DNA of 64,000 nucleotides from Asaia sp. W19 (GCF_003994335.1 NZ_PNQZ01000066.1:62001-126000), one strand, 5' to 3'. Shown: positions 54,117-64,000, counted from the first letter of the stretch. The notes: generated by a model from the sequence alone, not told the origin. Made by a program: numbers and translations.

Positions 54117-55063
54117 TCTGCGGCCATGGTTATGGGGGCGACAGCAATAGGCTGGGCTTCTCTCTCACGCGCCTCCAGAATTCTGATGACCGAGGTCGTA
54201 TTGGCATAGGGCTGGTGGCTCTGCTGTCCCGTCAGCGCCAGATCTCCGGCATCCGGTGCGCGCAGAATGCGGATGGGGCGACCCGGCGTATCATCGATCA
54301 GCCCCATGAGCCTGAAGGCATGCAGCCAGTGCCCCATCGTGCGGTAACCCCATTTGCGCTCGAAGAGCTCCGCATTGCGCACAACCGTTTCCAGATGATG
54401 CACGGGCGGCATGTGGTGGGCGTGATGCTGGTGGTAGACCCGCGCGCCATTGACCCAGGCGAGTTGTCCTCCACCCAGGGTATAACCTTTCGCGTAATCC
54501 GTGTCCTCGCCGCCATAGCCGGTAAAGGCTTCATCGAACCCACCGGAAAGATCGAAACGCTCATGTCGTATCGCGAAATTCAACGACCAGAAGCAGCGAT
54601 AATCAGGGCAGGGCTCGACCCCATGCGCAGGTGGTCCGCGTCGATCGGAATGCCGCTCGCAGACCTGTTCGAATGCTTCGTAGCTCCATCCCGGAGAGGC
54701 GGTGTTCGCAGGGAGATACTGCACCTCTCCCATCAACAGCGCATCGTGCGTGTGCAAGGCGTCACGATATTCGCGCAGACACTCTGGTGCCGGGATACAA
54801 TCGATATCCAGAAAGACCAGAAGCTCACCACACGCGACTTGCGCAGCCTTGTTGCGCGCCTCGGCCAAGCGTAACCGATCCGTCTTGATACGGATCTGCC
54901 GTACCGGAAAGGGCATTTCCGGGAGGGCCTCATACAGGTTGTCCTGCATGACGGCGATGATCATTTCATCAGGCAGAACAGTCTGGCGTGACAGGCCGAG
55001 CATCATATTGCCCAGATGGGCGGCGCGCCCTTTCGCGAGGGTCAGCACTGAAATTGTGGTCAT
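54113..55063 (-). CDS. Glycosyltransferase family 2
   Basis: 316 residues, GT-A fold. SVLTLAKGRAAHLGNMMLGLSRQ is the start of a GT2 domain; FLDIDCIP carries the DxD metal motif; GGFDEAFTGYGGEDTDY is the C-terminal acceptor/GED segment shared with galactosyltransferase-type enzymes. The protein is inverting by family. Coupling by 4-bp overlaps with both neighbours implies equimolar synthesis in a complex or pathway. A poly-His stretch (YHQHHAHHM) follows the catalytic centre. Confidence 0.88.
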   Translation of the reverse strand: MTTISVLTLAKGRAAHLGNMMLGLSRQTVLPDEMIIAVMQDNLYEALPEMPFPVRQIRIKTDRLRLAEARNKAAQVACGELLVFLDIDCIPAPECLREYRDALHTHDALLMGEVQYLPANTASPGWSYEAFEQVCERHSDRRGPPAHGVEPCPDYRCFWSLNFAIRHERFDLSGGFDEAFTGYGGEDTDYAKGYTLGGGQLAWVNGARVYHQHHAHHMPPVHHLETVVRNAELFERKWGYRTMGHWLHAFRLMGLIDDTPGRPIRILRAPDAGDLALTGQQSHQPYANTTSVIRILEAREREAQPIAVAPITMAAE

Positions 55064-56193
55064 GGCAGCAATATCTCCCGGGTGATGTCGGTGTGATCAT
55101 TCCAGAAACGCGCAATCAGCCCCTCGATCCAGAGCGCTGTGCGTTCGGCGGGGCGATCGTCGATGGCGGCTCGTTGCAGGTCTGGGGCGTGGCGCGCGTA
55201 GGCTTCGGCCAGAGCCTGTGTCCATGCCATGCCCGAGGCGGGCAGATGGGGGCGTGTGACGGCCATCTGGGCGGCTTCCAGACATTCCGCCTTACGGTGC
55301 TGCTCATCGAAATAGCGCCATTCCGGTATGGCGAGCCAGGGCTTGCCCGCCGCCAGAATCTGCTGGCAGGTCGTGTTACCCGTGCTGGCGATGATGCAGT
55401 CGGCCGCTGCCACGTAATCGGCGGCATTGCCGACCCAGCCGTGATGCTGGAGGTTACCCGGCTCGGTGGCATGCCAGTCGCGCTGTATGGCTCCGATGGT
55501 GAGCCATAGCGCCTCTGGTCGATTACGTGCGCCCACCGTGATAGGAGCCTCGCTCATGCCGGTGCCTCCCCCACCAGACATCACGAGGATGACCTCGCGT
55601 TTGTCATCGATACCGAGGCGACGGCGTGCGATTTCCTTCTCAGGCAGGATATCCGCCTTGCCGAGCCCCCCTGCAAAGAAGATGCGGCGGCGCAGTTGGG
55701 CATCCCATTCGGGTTGAGCCAGCCGCTCGGAAAAAGGTGCCAGAAGGCCAATGGCGCCGTCATAGGCAGCCTGATGGCCCTCATCGCTGCGATCACCGTG
55801 CTGGAGCACCTTGATGTGGGGAACGCTGCAGAGGCGGCTGAGCTGAGCGATCTCGGCTGAGACATCGCAAATCATGAGCGCGGGATCGGCCTCAGCAAAC
55901 CATGACACGATCTCACCCATGGCCTTGCGTATGCCCGGCCAGCCGAGGGGCGCGCAATGGAGGGTGCGCGGCGTGGGTATGTCAGCCAAAGCCGGGTTTT
56001 CCTGGCCTGTCGCTTCGAAAAGCGACGGGATGCGGGTCAGGGAAACATGCGCCGGCAATTCGCCGAAGAGGTCATCACGCGCGCAGAACAGCCTTACAGG
56101 GCGGGTTGTGGGCAGGGCATTGACGACGGCCATACAGCGCTCGGCATGACCACGCCCCTGATGATGAACGAAATAGCCGACAGGTCTGTTCAC
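55060..56193 (-). CDS. MurG-like (GT28-type) glycosyltransferase
   Basis: 377 residues. VGYFVHHQGRGHAERC at the start is the loop of MurG/GT28-type enzymes (GxGH), and IIASTGNTTCQQILAAGKPWLAIPE in the C-terminal half is the nucleotide-sugar site, with preceding VMSGGGGTGM. It is probably retaining or inverting GT-B. No lipid-linked acceptor can be deduced. It overlaps the adjacent genes by 4 bp each. A UDP-sugar donor is likely from the fold. Confidence 0.82.
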   Translation of the reverse strand: MNRPVGYFVHHQGRGHAERCMAVVNALPTTRPVRLFCARDDLFGELPAHVSLTRIPSLFEATGQENPALADIPTPRTLHCAPLGWPGIRKAMGEIVSWFAEADPALMICDVSAEIAQLSRLCSVPHIKVLQHGDRSDEGHQAAYDGAIGLLAPFSERLAQPEWDAQLRRRIFFAGGLGKADILPEKEIARRRLGIDDKREVILVMSGGGGTGMSEAPITVGARNRPEALWLTIGAIQRDWHATEPGNLQHHGWVGNAADYVAAADCIIASTGNTTCQQILAAGKPWLAIPEWRYFDEQHRKAECLEAAQMAVTRPHLPASGMAWTQALAEAYARHAPDLQRAAIDDRPAERTALWIEGLIARFWNDHTDITREILLP

Positions 56194-57599
56194 GGGCGGC
56201 CTCCAGGTGTTCCCGCGATATCGGCGAGGGCAAAGGGAAGGGGGGCAATGTCAGGCAGAAGATCGACACGCCCGGAGGGAAGAGCCGCATTGCGCGACGG
56301 ATATGCGCCCTCCGTACGGCTCATGAGATCGCGATAGAAATCGATCGACCCGCGCGCGAACCCTTCCCATCCGAGACGGGCCTCGGCCTGGCGCGCGTTC
56401 TGCGCCAGGCTGGACCAAATGGCAGGCCCGTCGATAATGCGGTGCAGGGCACCTGCCAGCGCAGCTTCCGATTCAGGGGAGATCAGGATACCATGCCCCA
56501 GACTGCCAATGATATCGACGGGGCCACCCTGATTGGTGGCTATGACCGGCAGGCCGACACAGGCCGCCTCCAGCAGAGTCAGGCCGAAGGGCTCGTGACG
56601 TGCAGGATTAACGAAAACACCGTGGCTGCGGGCGGCGAGGCGATAAAGTCCCGCGACATCATCCGCTTCATGACGTCGAGGAAGCGCGAAACAATCAGCC
56701 AGGCCATATTCGGATCTGATCTCCCGCAGCGTGTCGATCACACGCGCTTCTTCCGAGCCCGCGATCAAGCCGCATTGCTGTCCGGCCAGGATCACCAGAT
56801 TGGCTTTTCTCTGCAACTCCCGGTCTTGCGCATAGGTCCGGGCGAGAAAGGCGAGATTCTTCTTCTCAACCGGTCGGGCGATGGCAAGAATAAGCGGCCG
56901 CTCCGGAGCCTGAAGATGACCCTCTATGAATTCCATCCCGTGATCGGCGCTGCCGGAAGACAGTCTTGGAACCCCCGGTGCGATCACGCGAAGCTTTGCG
57001 CGACTTGCGCCAACGCCGTAGCGCGGGATCTGCCGGTTCGCTTCGTCACGCGTTGATACGATGATCCCGTCCGCTCGACGCATCGCCTCTTCTTCCCGAA
57101 CGATGCGTGCCTTCAGGGCCGGACATTCGGCGGCACCACTCAAAAGCTTGTCCATGCCAAGCGCATGGGGCGTGTAAAGCAGGGGAATACTCTGGGCGCG
57201 CGCCAGAGCGAGCCCCGGTACGGCAGCGTCGGCAAAATGGGCATGAACAATATCGATGCGTCGATCCGCCCGGGTGGCGTGGTCCAGCAAGGCCTGGGTC
57301 AGGACGGGCAGTTCTGACAGCAGCCCGTCTTTTTCCAGATAGGGGGCGTTTGCAGAGCCGATGCGCAGGATCGACACGTTCTCGGCGACGCGCTCTATTT
57401 CCGTGTCATGGATGAGTCCAAGACGTTCATCTCGAAATCGTCTCGTTACGATAGTGACGTGATCGACTTCCGGGCAGCGCGCCTGCGCTTTTGCGGCTTC
57501 CAGCACGTAGGCGATATGCCCGCCTGTATCAGGGGTAAGACCATAGGTGACGGGGGGAGCGCGGAGGCAACCGCCAAGCGCAATATGGAGTATATGCAC
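56190..57599 (-). CDS. Glycosyltransferase family 4, sucrose-phosphate-synthase-like N-terminus
   Basis: 469 residues. The N-terminus HIALGGCLRAPPVTYGLTPDTGGHIAYVLE resembles the acceptor loop of sucrose synthase and sucrose-phosphate synthase (DTGG), and the C-terminal EPFGLTLLEAACVGLPVIATNQGGPVDII is the GT4 donor site. First gene of the four-gene chain, with GGTGAGGTGACGCG before the ATG. The resemblance hints at a glucose- or fructose-type acceptor. The exact reaction is unknown. Length is shorter than plant sucrose synthase. Confidence 0.86.
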   Translation of the reverse strand: MHILHIALGGCLRAPPVTYGLTPDTGGHIAYVLEAAKAQARCPEVDHVTIVTRRFRDERLGLIHDTEIERVAENVSILRIGSANAPYLEKDGLLSELPVLTQALLDHATRADRRIDIVHAHFADAAVPGLALARAQSIPLLYTPHALGMDKLLSGAAECPALKARIVREEEAMRRADGIIVSTRDEANRQIPRYGVGASRAKLRVIAPGVPRLSSGSADHGMEFIEGHLQAPERPLILAIARPVEKKNLAFLARTYAQDRELQRKANLVILAGQQCGLIAGSEEARVIDTLREIRSEYGLADCFALPRRHEADDVAGLYRLAARSHGVFVNPARHEPFGLTLLEAACVGLPVIATNQGGPVDIIGSLGHGILISPESEAALAGALHRIIDGPAIWSSLAQNARQAEARLGWEGFARGSIDFYRDLMSRTEGAYPSRNAALPSGRVDLLPDIAPLPFALADIAGTPGGRP

Positions 57600-57784
57600 G
57601 CGTCACCTCACCTGTGGGGCGGTGTAACGTCTTCGCGAGAGATCGGGTTGCGGCGTGCAACGCACAGGAAAGGATTACGGGCAATATTGATGCCCAATGA
57701 TGCCGGAAAAGCCCAAAGGGAGAATATGATCGCCCCGGATATGCGAAGCTGGGGAACTTCGGGAGAATTGCTTTTTCCTGCTTC

Positions 57785-57816
57785 GGTCAGGCGTGAGTTC
57801 CTTACCCCGCCTGACC
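57785..57816 (-). terminator. Strong hairpin after treY
   Basis: GGTCAGGCG (57785-57793) and CGCCTGACC (57808-57816) form a perfect 9-bp stem 10 bp after the treY stop. The following minus-strand sequence lacks a T-run. The remaining 57600-57784 holds no gene and probably contains the promoter of the glycosyltransferase operon. Confidence 0.45.
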
Positions 57817-57826
57817 CCAACCGGAT

Positions 57827-60469
57827 TCAGTCCTGCCTGACCAGGACATCGAGGGGAACACGCCCATCCAGATAAGCGAGGGGCAAATCCCCCCCCTGAT
57901 GGGTCACGCCCTCATGGAGCAGGCTTCTCCAGGCGCCCCGCGCCGGAATATGGGTTTTCGCCCATCCCTCATGGCGGGTGGAAAGCGCGGGCGCCGGTGA
58001 GAGCGCCATGGTCAGGCGGGGCGCTATTACCAGGCAAGCGCCCTCGGGGCTCTCGCGCTCGAAGGCGATAATATGGTCGGACAGGGGACCTGTCGGGGCC
58101 AGGGAAAGGTAACGACCGGTCTCGAACAGGTTGGGGTTGCGCAGGCGCAGATCGAGTACGGTCTCGATCAAAGCCTGCTTTACACGACCCGTTTTCCAGT
58201 CTGTGGCGCTGGCCGCGAAAGAGACGCCCTTCTGGTTCATGGCCTGATGACGCGTGTAATCGACAGGGCGTCTGTTATCCGGATCGACAAGACTGAAATC
58301 CCAGCATTCGCGCCCCTGATAAAGGTCGGGAACACCGGGGCTGGTCATACGCAGCACTGTCTGGGACAGGCTGTTGAGCGCTGCAGATGGGCCGATATGA
58401 GCGAGGAGCCTGGTGATCTGCGCACGGAAATCACCCGTGATGCAAAGCTTCGCAAAGGTCAGGCAGGCTTCTTCATACGCCTCTTCCGGGTGGCTCCAGC
58501 TTGTCCGCTCACCTGCTTCGCGCAGCGCCTTCGTCAGATAGGCGCTGACGCGCTCCGGGTAGGATTCCTGTTCTTCCTCAGCCAGAGGCCAGGAGGAGAT
58601 CAGTGTCTGCAGGATGAAATACGCATCGGCGGGAACAGGAGAGAGCCCGTGGGAGGTTTTTTCAAGGAGATCCTGTGTTTGTTCCAGCCAGGAGGCGGCG
58701 ATATCTGGCCACTTGGCTTCCGGCTCACTCAGCACCATCAGTCGCGTGCGGCCGTCTTCTCCACGTTTGTGATCATGGGTCGCTGTGGTGAGCAGCGCCA
58801 GGGGATGGTTCGCCTGTCGCTCACGGTTGGTCATATGGAAGGCGAGCGGTGAGGCGGCGAACCGATCGGGATTACATCCCACATCATTGCGCGAGAGCAG
58901 GCGGGCGTAACGATAAAAAGCCGTGTCTTCCCCAGCCTTTGCCGTGAGAGGCGCTGTCAGATGCTCGAAGCGCTCGAGGATATCCTGCCGCTCCGTTGTG
59001 TCGATACGCGCATCGGCCAAAAACTGGCAAAGCTGGTCGAGCAGCGCATGCTGGTACGAAGGAAGGAGATGCTGCGCAGCGAGACGTGCCCGGTCGATAG
59101 CGCGGAAATCCGCTCCGGAATCGCCTCCGTCAGCGAAGTAGCTGCGATAGACAGGAAAGACGATCAGAAGGGCACGCAGGACGGTCCCAAGGGCGTGGGG
59201 CGTGATATCGCGCTCTTGCTCAAACTGTTTCTGCAGAAGACTGACAAGCGTATCGAAATCCGCAACGAACGAGGTATCCAGTTTTTCGATGCGTGCAAGA
59301 TGCTCGACATCCTCGAAATCAGCCATGCCCAGTTCAGACCAGAGCGCCGTCAGAGGGGCCTCGCCGGCAGGATGATGGAGCAGCAGATCCACCTGCTCAA
59401 GGAAGTCATAGCCCGTCGTGCCTGTTACAGGCCATTCGAGCGGCAGAATCTCGTTGTGCTGCAGTATCTTCTCGATGAAGAACGGGGCCTGATCCTGTAG
59501 CCCTTCCGGACGCTCGCGCCGCAGCCCGTCGAGCTTGGCACGCAAACGGGAACAATATTCCGCCGGGCGCGCGAGACCATCCACGTGATCGACGCGAAGC
59601 CCGTCGATGAGGCCCTCACGATACAGTTCGAATACGAGCTTGTGGGCGTCCTCAAAGACCTCCCGACGGTCCATGCGCAACGCCACGAGCGAGGTGACAT
59701 CGAAGAATCGGCGCCAGTTAATCAGATCACCCGCAGCGCGCCACCAGGCGAGGCGGTAATGCTGGGCATCGAGCAGCGTACGCAATCTTGCGCGGCCCTT
59801 TTTCGTGTGATGGTCAACCAGTTCGTTGAGGCGCCCCAGAAGAGCCTTGCCGTCATCGGGTTTCTGGAAGCTTGCGTCCGCTTTTCTCGCGGCAGGGAGC
59901 CCGGCCTCCCCCATTATTTCGGTTGCACTTTCGGGCGACAGAGGAAAACGATGATCGCCATATAGAAGGTCGAGCGTTCCACCGCCTTGGGCATAACCAA
60001 GCGTAAGCCCCCCGGCATGGATGATATCAACCAGCGGGTCGCCCAGAAACGGAAGAAGGACCTTGTGATGCAGACTCGGGTCTGGGGGTGTCCAGTCGAT
60101 ATCGAAGTGCTGTGCATAGGCGCTGCGCTGTCCCAGACGCAGGACATCCATCCACCAGCCATTATCCGGCCCGACGCCCATATGGTTGGGTACAATATCC
60201 AGCAAAAGCCCCATACCTTCCTGGCGCAGGCGCGCGACCAGCCGCTTCAGACCGTCAATCCCGCCGCGGTCAGGATCGATGCGATGGCAGTCGATCGTGT
60301 CATAGCCATGCATCGACCCGGGTGTGGAAGCCAGAAGTGGCGAAGCATAGAGATGGCTGATACCGAGTTTGCGGAAATAGGGGATGAGTGGAATGGCGTG
60401 ATCGAAAGTGAACTCGCGATGAAACTGCAGGCGCAGCGTGGCAGTCAGGGGAAGGCTTTTCATGATCAT
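57827..60469 (-). CDS. treY: Maltooligosyltrehalose synthase TreY
   Basis: 880 residues, GH13 fold. The N-terminal blocks LQFHREFTFDHAIPLIPYFRKLGISHLYASPLLAS and YDTIDCHRIDP are diagnostic of TreY, together with LLLDIVPNHMG, the nucleophile segment GLRVDHVDGLA, and the EKIL segment with catalytic Glu. TreY converts the reducing-end alpha-1,4 link of a maltodextrin to an alpha,alpha-1,1 trehalose link. It is last in the glgB-treZ-treY order on the minus strand and overlaps treZ by 4 bp. Confidence 0.96.
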   Translation of the reverse strand: MIMKSLPLTATLRLQFHREFTFDHAIPLIPYFRKLGISHLYASPLLASTPGSMHGYDTIDCHRIDPDRGGIDGLKRLVARLRQEGMGLLLDIVPNHMGVGPDNGWWMDVLRLGQRSAYAQHFDIDWTPPDPSLHHKVLLPFLGDPLVDIIHAGGLTLGYAQGGGTLDLLYGDHRFPLSPESATEIMGEAGLPAARKADASFQKPDDGKALLGRLNELVDHHTKKGRARLRTLLDAQHYRLAWWRAAGDLINWRRFFDVTSLVALRMDRREVFEDAHKLVFELYREGLIDGLRVDHVDGLARPAEYCSRLRAKLDGLRRERPEGLQDQAPFFIEKILQHNEILPLEWPVTGTTGYDFLEQVDLLLHHPAGEAPLTALWSELGMADFEDVEHLARIEKLDTSFVADFDTLVSLLQKQFEQERDITPHALGTVLRALLIVFPVYRSYFADGGDSGADFRAIDRARLAAQHLLPSYQHALLDQLCQFLADARIDTTERQDILERFEHLTAPLTAKAGEDTAFYRYARLLSRNDVGCNPDRFAASPLAFHMTNRERQANHPLALLTTATHDHKRGEDGRTRLMVLSEPEAKWPDIAASWLEQTQDLLEKTSHGLSPVPADAYFILQTLISSWPLAEEEQESYPERVSAYLTKALREAGERTSWSHPEEAYEEACLTFAKLCITGDFRAQITRLLAHIGPSAALNSLSQTVLRMTSPGVPDLYQGRECWDFSLVDPDNRRPVDYTRHQAMNQKGVSFAASATDWKTGRVKQALIETVLDLRLRNPNLFETGRYLSLAPTGPLSDHIIAFERESPEGACLVIAPRLTMALSPAPALSTRHEGWAKTHIPARGAWRSLLHEGVTHQGGDLPLAYLDGRVPLDVLVRQD

Positions 60470-62223
60470 GACTCCAGACCGGCGACAAGGCTGCCAGGTG
60501 GGACTGTGTCTACTGCCCGTCTGGTGGCAGAGCTATAGAGAAGCTGGTCCGGTTCATTGATCCTGCAGGTTTCGTGATCGGACAGGTTGAGCGCTATCGA
60601 GAGAATGGTGCCATCATCGAGCTTCCAGCGCGCGAGTACCGATTTATCGCCGATTACCGTTGCGCCCAGACTATGGACATCGGCAAGCCGGGGCACGAGG
60701 TGGCGCTTGCGCAGGCCCAGAAGTGTGTGGGTCCGGTCGAGCCAGATACGCCCATCCAGCGTCGCCCGTTCCTCCCGGTCAGGGCGAGACCGATCGAAGG
60801 TTGAGAGCGCATTTGGATCCGGGATGCTTTTGCGCTTTTCCGGGTCTTGGAACGACGAAAATTTGGCGAATTCCTTGCGTCGTCCTTCACGGACAGCATC
60901 GGCCAGATCCCCCTGGAAGTCGCAGAAGAACAGGAATGGCGTACGGCATCCCCATTCCTCTCCCATGAAGAGCATGGGCACCATCGGGCTCAGGAGCAAA
61001 AGCGCATAAGCCGCATGGACGGCGTCGGGTGAGGCGAGTGAAATGAGGCGCTCCCCGAGCGCCCGGTTACCGGTCTGATCGTGGTTCTGCAGAAACAGGA
61101 TGAATTTGGAGGCAGGGAGGTCGCCGCTCGGCATGCCACGCTTCTTGCCCGAATAAGGGTTCATCTCGCCCTGATAGGCAAAGCCCTCCTGCAGGACGCG
61201 AGCAAGGATTTCAGTCGGGTTATCAGCGAACATCTCATAATAGCCCTCCTTTTCTCCTGTCAGCATGACGTGCAGAACGTTATGGCCGTCATCATTCCAC
61301 TGGGCCGTGAACCCATCGCGCAACAACCCGGCATCGTTGTTCTCGTTTTCCAGAATGAGATGGACCTGGCGGCCGGGCTCGACCACCTCCCGTACCTTGT
61401 CGCGCAGCTTGCCGAACCACGCGTGGTCGGTAATCGCCGAGGCCGCGTCGATGCGGACACCGTCGAAGCGGAACTCCAGCAACCAGTACAGGACGTTATC
61501 GATAAAGAAGGTCGCGACCTCTGGCTTGGCGAAGGCAATTCCTGTGCCCCAGCTTGAATTGTTCTCGTGATCGAAAAACGCTTCGGCATATTCATGCAGG
61601 AAATTCCCGTCAGGGCCGAAATGGTTGTAGACCACGTCGAGAATGACCATGAGCCCCTTTTCATGGGCTGAATCGATCAAGTGCTTGAGTGAGTCGGGCT
61701 CGCCATAGGCCGCCGTCGGGGCATAGGGCAGGACGCCATCATATCCCCAGTTTCGTGTGCCGCCAAAGCTGTTGACCGGCATGATCTCGATAGCAGTGAT
61801 ACCGAGCGCCTTAAGCTCATCCAGTCGGTCGCGGACACCGTCAAATCCGCCCATCAGGCCTGCATGGAGTTCATAAATGACGGCTTCCTGCCAGGGGCGT
61901 CCCGCCCAGCGCGTGCTGCGCCAGACATAGCCGCTCGGATCGGTCACGACGCTCGGGCCGTGAACGCCTTCTGGCTGAAACCGGCTTGCCGGGTCGGGAA
62001 CGGCGAGGTCCCCGCGGATCCTGTAGCGATACCGTGCACCAGCAGGGCAGGAGGCTATGAGGCTGAAAACGCCCTCGGCATCGCGATCCATGGGCTGGGG
62101 AGCATCATTCTCGATTTCGAGTGACACGCTCTCGCAGGAAGGAGCCCAGAGCGAGAAACGCGTGGTTCCGTCACTCTGGGGGGTGGCACCGAATTGGGTC
62201 TCGTAAAGATATCCTTGCGGCAT
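60466..62223 (-). CDS. treZ: Maltooligosyltrehalose trehalohydrolase TreZ
   Basis: 585 residues, a GH13 enzyme with an N-terminal carbohydrate-binding-type domain. Catalytic residues are visible: nucleophile D259 (FDGVRIDAA), acid/base E292 (LENEN) and D382 (NHDQTGN). YNHFGPDGNFLHEY and NWGYDGVLPYAP are TreZ-specific. It releases free trehalose from maltooligosyl trehalose made by TreY. It lies 23 bp after glgB and overlaps treY. Confidence 0.96.
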   Translation of the reverse strand: MPQGYLYETQFGATPQSDGTTRFSLWAPSCESVSLEIENDAPQPMDRDAEGVFSLIASCPAGARYRYRIRGDLAVPDPASRFQPEGVHGPSVVTDPSGYVWRSTRWAGRPWQEAVIYELHAGLMGGFDGVRDRLDELKALGITAIEIMPVNSFGGTRNWGYDGVLPYAPTAAYGEPDSLKHLIDSAHEKGLMVILDVVYNHFGPDGNFLHEYAEAFFDHENNSSWGTGIAFAKPEVATFFIDNVLYWLLEFRFDGVRIDAASAITDHAWFGKLRDKVREVVEPGRQVHLILENENNDAGLLRDGFTAQWNDDGHNVLHVMLTGEKEGYYEMFADNPTEILARVLQEGFAYQGEMNPYSGKKRGMPSGDLPASKFILFLQNHDQTGNRALGERLISLASPDAVHAAYALLLLSPMVPMLFMGEEWGCRTPFLFFCDFQGDLADAVREGRRKEFAKFSSFQDPEKRKSIPDPNALSTFDRSRPDREERATLDGRIWLDRTHTLLGLRKRHLVPRLADVHSLGATVIGDKSVLARWKLDDGTILSIALNLSDHETCRINEPDQLLYSSATRRAVDTVPPGSLVAGLES

Positions 62224-62246
62224 CGGTGCCTCCTGAAAAGGGAAGT

Positions 62247-64000
62247 TCAGCCCCGTCTGGGCATGAGATACATGACGGCGAGGGGTGGAAGCGTCAGAAC
62301 GAGAGAATGTTCCATCCCATGCGCAGATTCTCGCGATGCCGTGATTGGCCCCTCATGAACGATGCCTGAACCACCGAAGAGATCCTGATCGGTATTGAGC
62401 CTTTCAACCCAGTCTCCACCCATCGGAACGCCGATGCGATAATCATGATGCACCACCGGCGTCATGTTGCAGACAACAAGGACAGGATCGGCATCAGGGG
62501 CCTGGCGCAGCCAGGCAAACACGGTGTTCTCGGTGTCGTCAGCGATGACCCAGCGAAAGCCGTCATGCTGAAAATCACGCGACGAGAGAGCGCGCTCGCT
62601 CTGATACAGGCCATTGAGCGCCCGCATCGTCTCGAAGACGCCGCGTCCGAGCTTGTCGTTCATCCGGTGCCAGGCAAGCTCGCGGTCATTGTGCCACTCT
62701 TCCCATTGGGCAAATTCGCCCCCCATGAAGAGGAGTTTCTTGCCGGGATAGGCCCACATGAGTGCGTAATAGGCGCGCAGATTGGCGTGTCTGCGCCAGT
62801 CATCGCCCGGCATGCGCGACAGGAGTGAGCCTTTGCCGTGCACCACCTCGTCATGCGAAAGGGGCAGGATGAAATGCTCGGTATACGCATAGATCATCCC
62901 GAAGGTGACGTCGGAACCGTGATACCGGCGCCAGAGTGGGTCCTGCTGCATATAGCGTAGCGTGTCATGCATCCATCCCATGTTCCACTTGTAGCGAAAG
63001 CCCAGCCCGCCAATCTCGGGCGGTGCCGTGACGCCTGGCCATGCAGTGGATTCCTCGGCGATGAGCATCGCATCATGACAGTAATCCCGCACAATCCCTG
63101 ACAACTCACGCATGAAGTTGACGGCCTCGAGATTTTCACGCCCCCCATAGATGTTCGGGCACCACTCCCCATCCTTGCGGCTGTAATCGCGGTAGAGCAT
63201 CGAAGCAACGGCATCCACGCGCAGTCCGTCCACGTGGAAATTGCGCAGCCAGTAGAGTGCGCTTCCAGTCAGGAAATTGCGTATTTCTGTCCTGCCGAAA
63301 TTATAGATCAGGGTGTGCCAGTCCTGATGATAGCCTTCCTTCGGATCGGAATGCTCATAGAGATGTGTCCCATCGAACAGGGCGAGCCCATGCGCATCCG
63401 TTGGAAAATGCGCCGGTACCCAGTCAATGATGACCCCGATAGAGGCCTGATGGCATCGATCCACAAAGCGGGCGAATTCCGCAGGGGTACCGTGACGCGA
63501 TGTCGGCGCGTACATGCTGAGGGGTTGATACCCCCAGGACCCGGAAAACGGATATTCGGTGATCGGCATGAGCTCAATATGGGTGAAGCCCAGATCCTTG
63601 ATATAGGGAATCAGCCGATCGCCCAGATCGTTCCAGCTGATGTAGCCGGTCGGGGAATTGATCCGCTGCCACGAAGGCACATGCAATTCATAGATCGAGA
63701 TCGGCGCTTCAAGTCCCTGACGGCTGGCGCGTTCGGCCATCCAGTCCTGATCTTCCCAGTGATGCTCCAGCGGGGGTGCAACGATGGAAGCGGTTGCAGG
63801 CGGTAACTCGGCGTAGCGCGCATAAGGATCGGCCTTGGCAGGCAGAACGGTGCCGTTCTGCGCCATGATCTCGAATTTGTAGCGCTCGCCCGAGCCGATA
63901 CCGGGTACGAAAAGCTCCCAGATACCCGCGCTGTGGCGCAGGCGCATCGGATGACGGCGGCCGTCCCAGATGTTGAAATCTCCGATGACGGAAACCCGCA
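62247..64000 (-). CDS. glgB: 1,4-alpha-glucan branching enzyme GlgB, N-terminus beyond the window
   Basis: The minus-strand frame is open to base 64000 and reads [20 protein letters not shown], which is the CBM48 start of GlgB, so the true start is beyond the edge; the ATG at 63947 is internal. The visible 584 residues include the catalytic nucleophile in [28 protein letters not shown] with the acid/base Glu and [16 protein letters not shown]. GlgB creates alpha-1,6 branches in glycogen. Its placement before treZ and treY indicates a glycogen/trehalose operon. Confidence 0.95.
   Translation of the reverse strand, partial: RVSVIGDFNIWDGRRHPMRLRHSAGIWELFVPGIGSGERYKFEIMAQNGTVLPAKADPYARYAELPPATASIVAPPLEHHWEDQDWMAERASRQGLEAPISIYELHVPSWQRINSPTGYISWNDLGDRLIPYIKDLGFTHIELMPITEYPFSGSWGYQPLSMYAPTSRHGTPAEFARFVDRCHQASIGVIIDWVPAHFPTDAHGLALFDGTHLYEHSDPKEGYHQDWHTLIYNFGRTEIRNFLTGSALYWLRNFHVDGLRVDAVASMLYRDYSRKDGEWCPNIYGGRENLEAVNFMRELSGIVRDYCHDAMLIAEESTAWPGVTAPPEIGGLGFRYKWNMGWMHDTLRYMQQDPLWRRYHGSDVTFGMIYAYTEHFILPLSHDEVVHGKGSLLSRMPGDDWRRHANLRAYYALMWAYPGKKLLFMGGEFAQWEEWHNDRELAWHRMNDKLGRGVFETMRALNGLYQSERALSSRDFQHDGFRWVIADDTENTVFAWLRQAPDADPVLVVCNMTPVVHHDYRIGVPMGGDWVERLNTDQDLFGGSGIVHEGPITASRESAHGMEHSLVLTLPPLAVMYLMPRRG

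Noticed and set aside
1..64000. tRNA, rRNA, CRISPR arrays, insertion sequences, prophage
   Set aside because: No cloverleaf arms, repeat-spacer pattern, transposase or integrase motifs were found; a tRNAscan and CRISPR search would confirm this.

Overview
The window looks like chromosomal DNA of an alphaproteobacterium, most probably an acetic acid bacterium (Acetobacteraceae, Asaia/Kozakia/Gluconobacter-like). This is an inference from GC-rich coding style, four TonB-dependent receptors of the type abundant in that family, an alphaproteobacterial kdp operon and the protein similarities. No rRNA, tRNA, CRISPR array, insertion sequence or phage gene was recognised. Coding density is high and many neighbours overlap by 1-8 bp, so most genes sit in translationally coupled operons.

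Layout. 1-2128 (+): the 3' part of an amidohydrolase gene, a small secreted Pro/His-rich protein and mobA. 2121-8155 (-): a TonB receptor, a YdeP-type molybdopterin oxidoreductase, fdhD and a nitrate-reductase-associated-family protein, i.e. a molybdoenzyme module with mobA convergent to it. 8436-10631 (-): the manganese transporter mntH and its regulator mntR. 10852-15905 (+): glutaminase, a decayed acetolactate decarboxylase, then a sodium:solute symporter-murQ-anmK operon for anhydro-MurNAc use. 16060-24137: a tiny lipoprotein, a TonB receptor, an MFS sugar-acid-type transporter with L-idonate 5-dehydrogenase, and a convergent TonB receptor. 24294-25361 (-): isolated cbiD. 25817-33922 (+): a complete kdpFABC-kdpDE operon with two additional micro-ORFs. 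34145-41286: two VOC proteins, a membrane HEFTH protein, a phosphoesterase/di-haem peroxidase pair, a 56-aa orphan and a DUF1963-like protein. 41318-52421: an organosulfur-type island (TonB receptor, MFS, FAD/NAD(P) protein, two flavin monooxygenases, SfnB-like dehydrogenase, divergent MocR-type regulator). 52751-57599: a small membrane protein and four overlapping glycosyltransferase genes. 57827-64000 (-): treY, treZ and the 3' part of glgB.

How they work together. The right end converts glycogen-type glucan to trehalose (GlgB branches, TreY isomerises the chain end, TreZ releases trehalose). With Kdp this suggests osmotic adaptation. The four-glycosyltransferase cassette directly downstream has no assignable product and is the best candidate here for an undescribed pathway. 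The left half is dominated by metal and cofactor economy (Mo cofactor, Mn, TonB uptake) and cell-wall recycling. The kdpC-kdpD junction, where a 35-codon ORF overlaps both neighbours, and the extra 27-aa hydrophobic peptide before kdpF are the most unusual small-scale structures.
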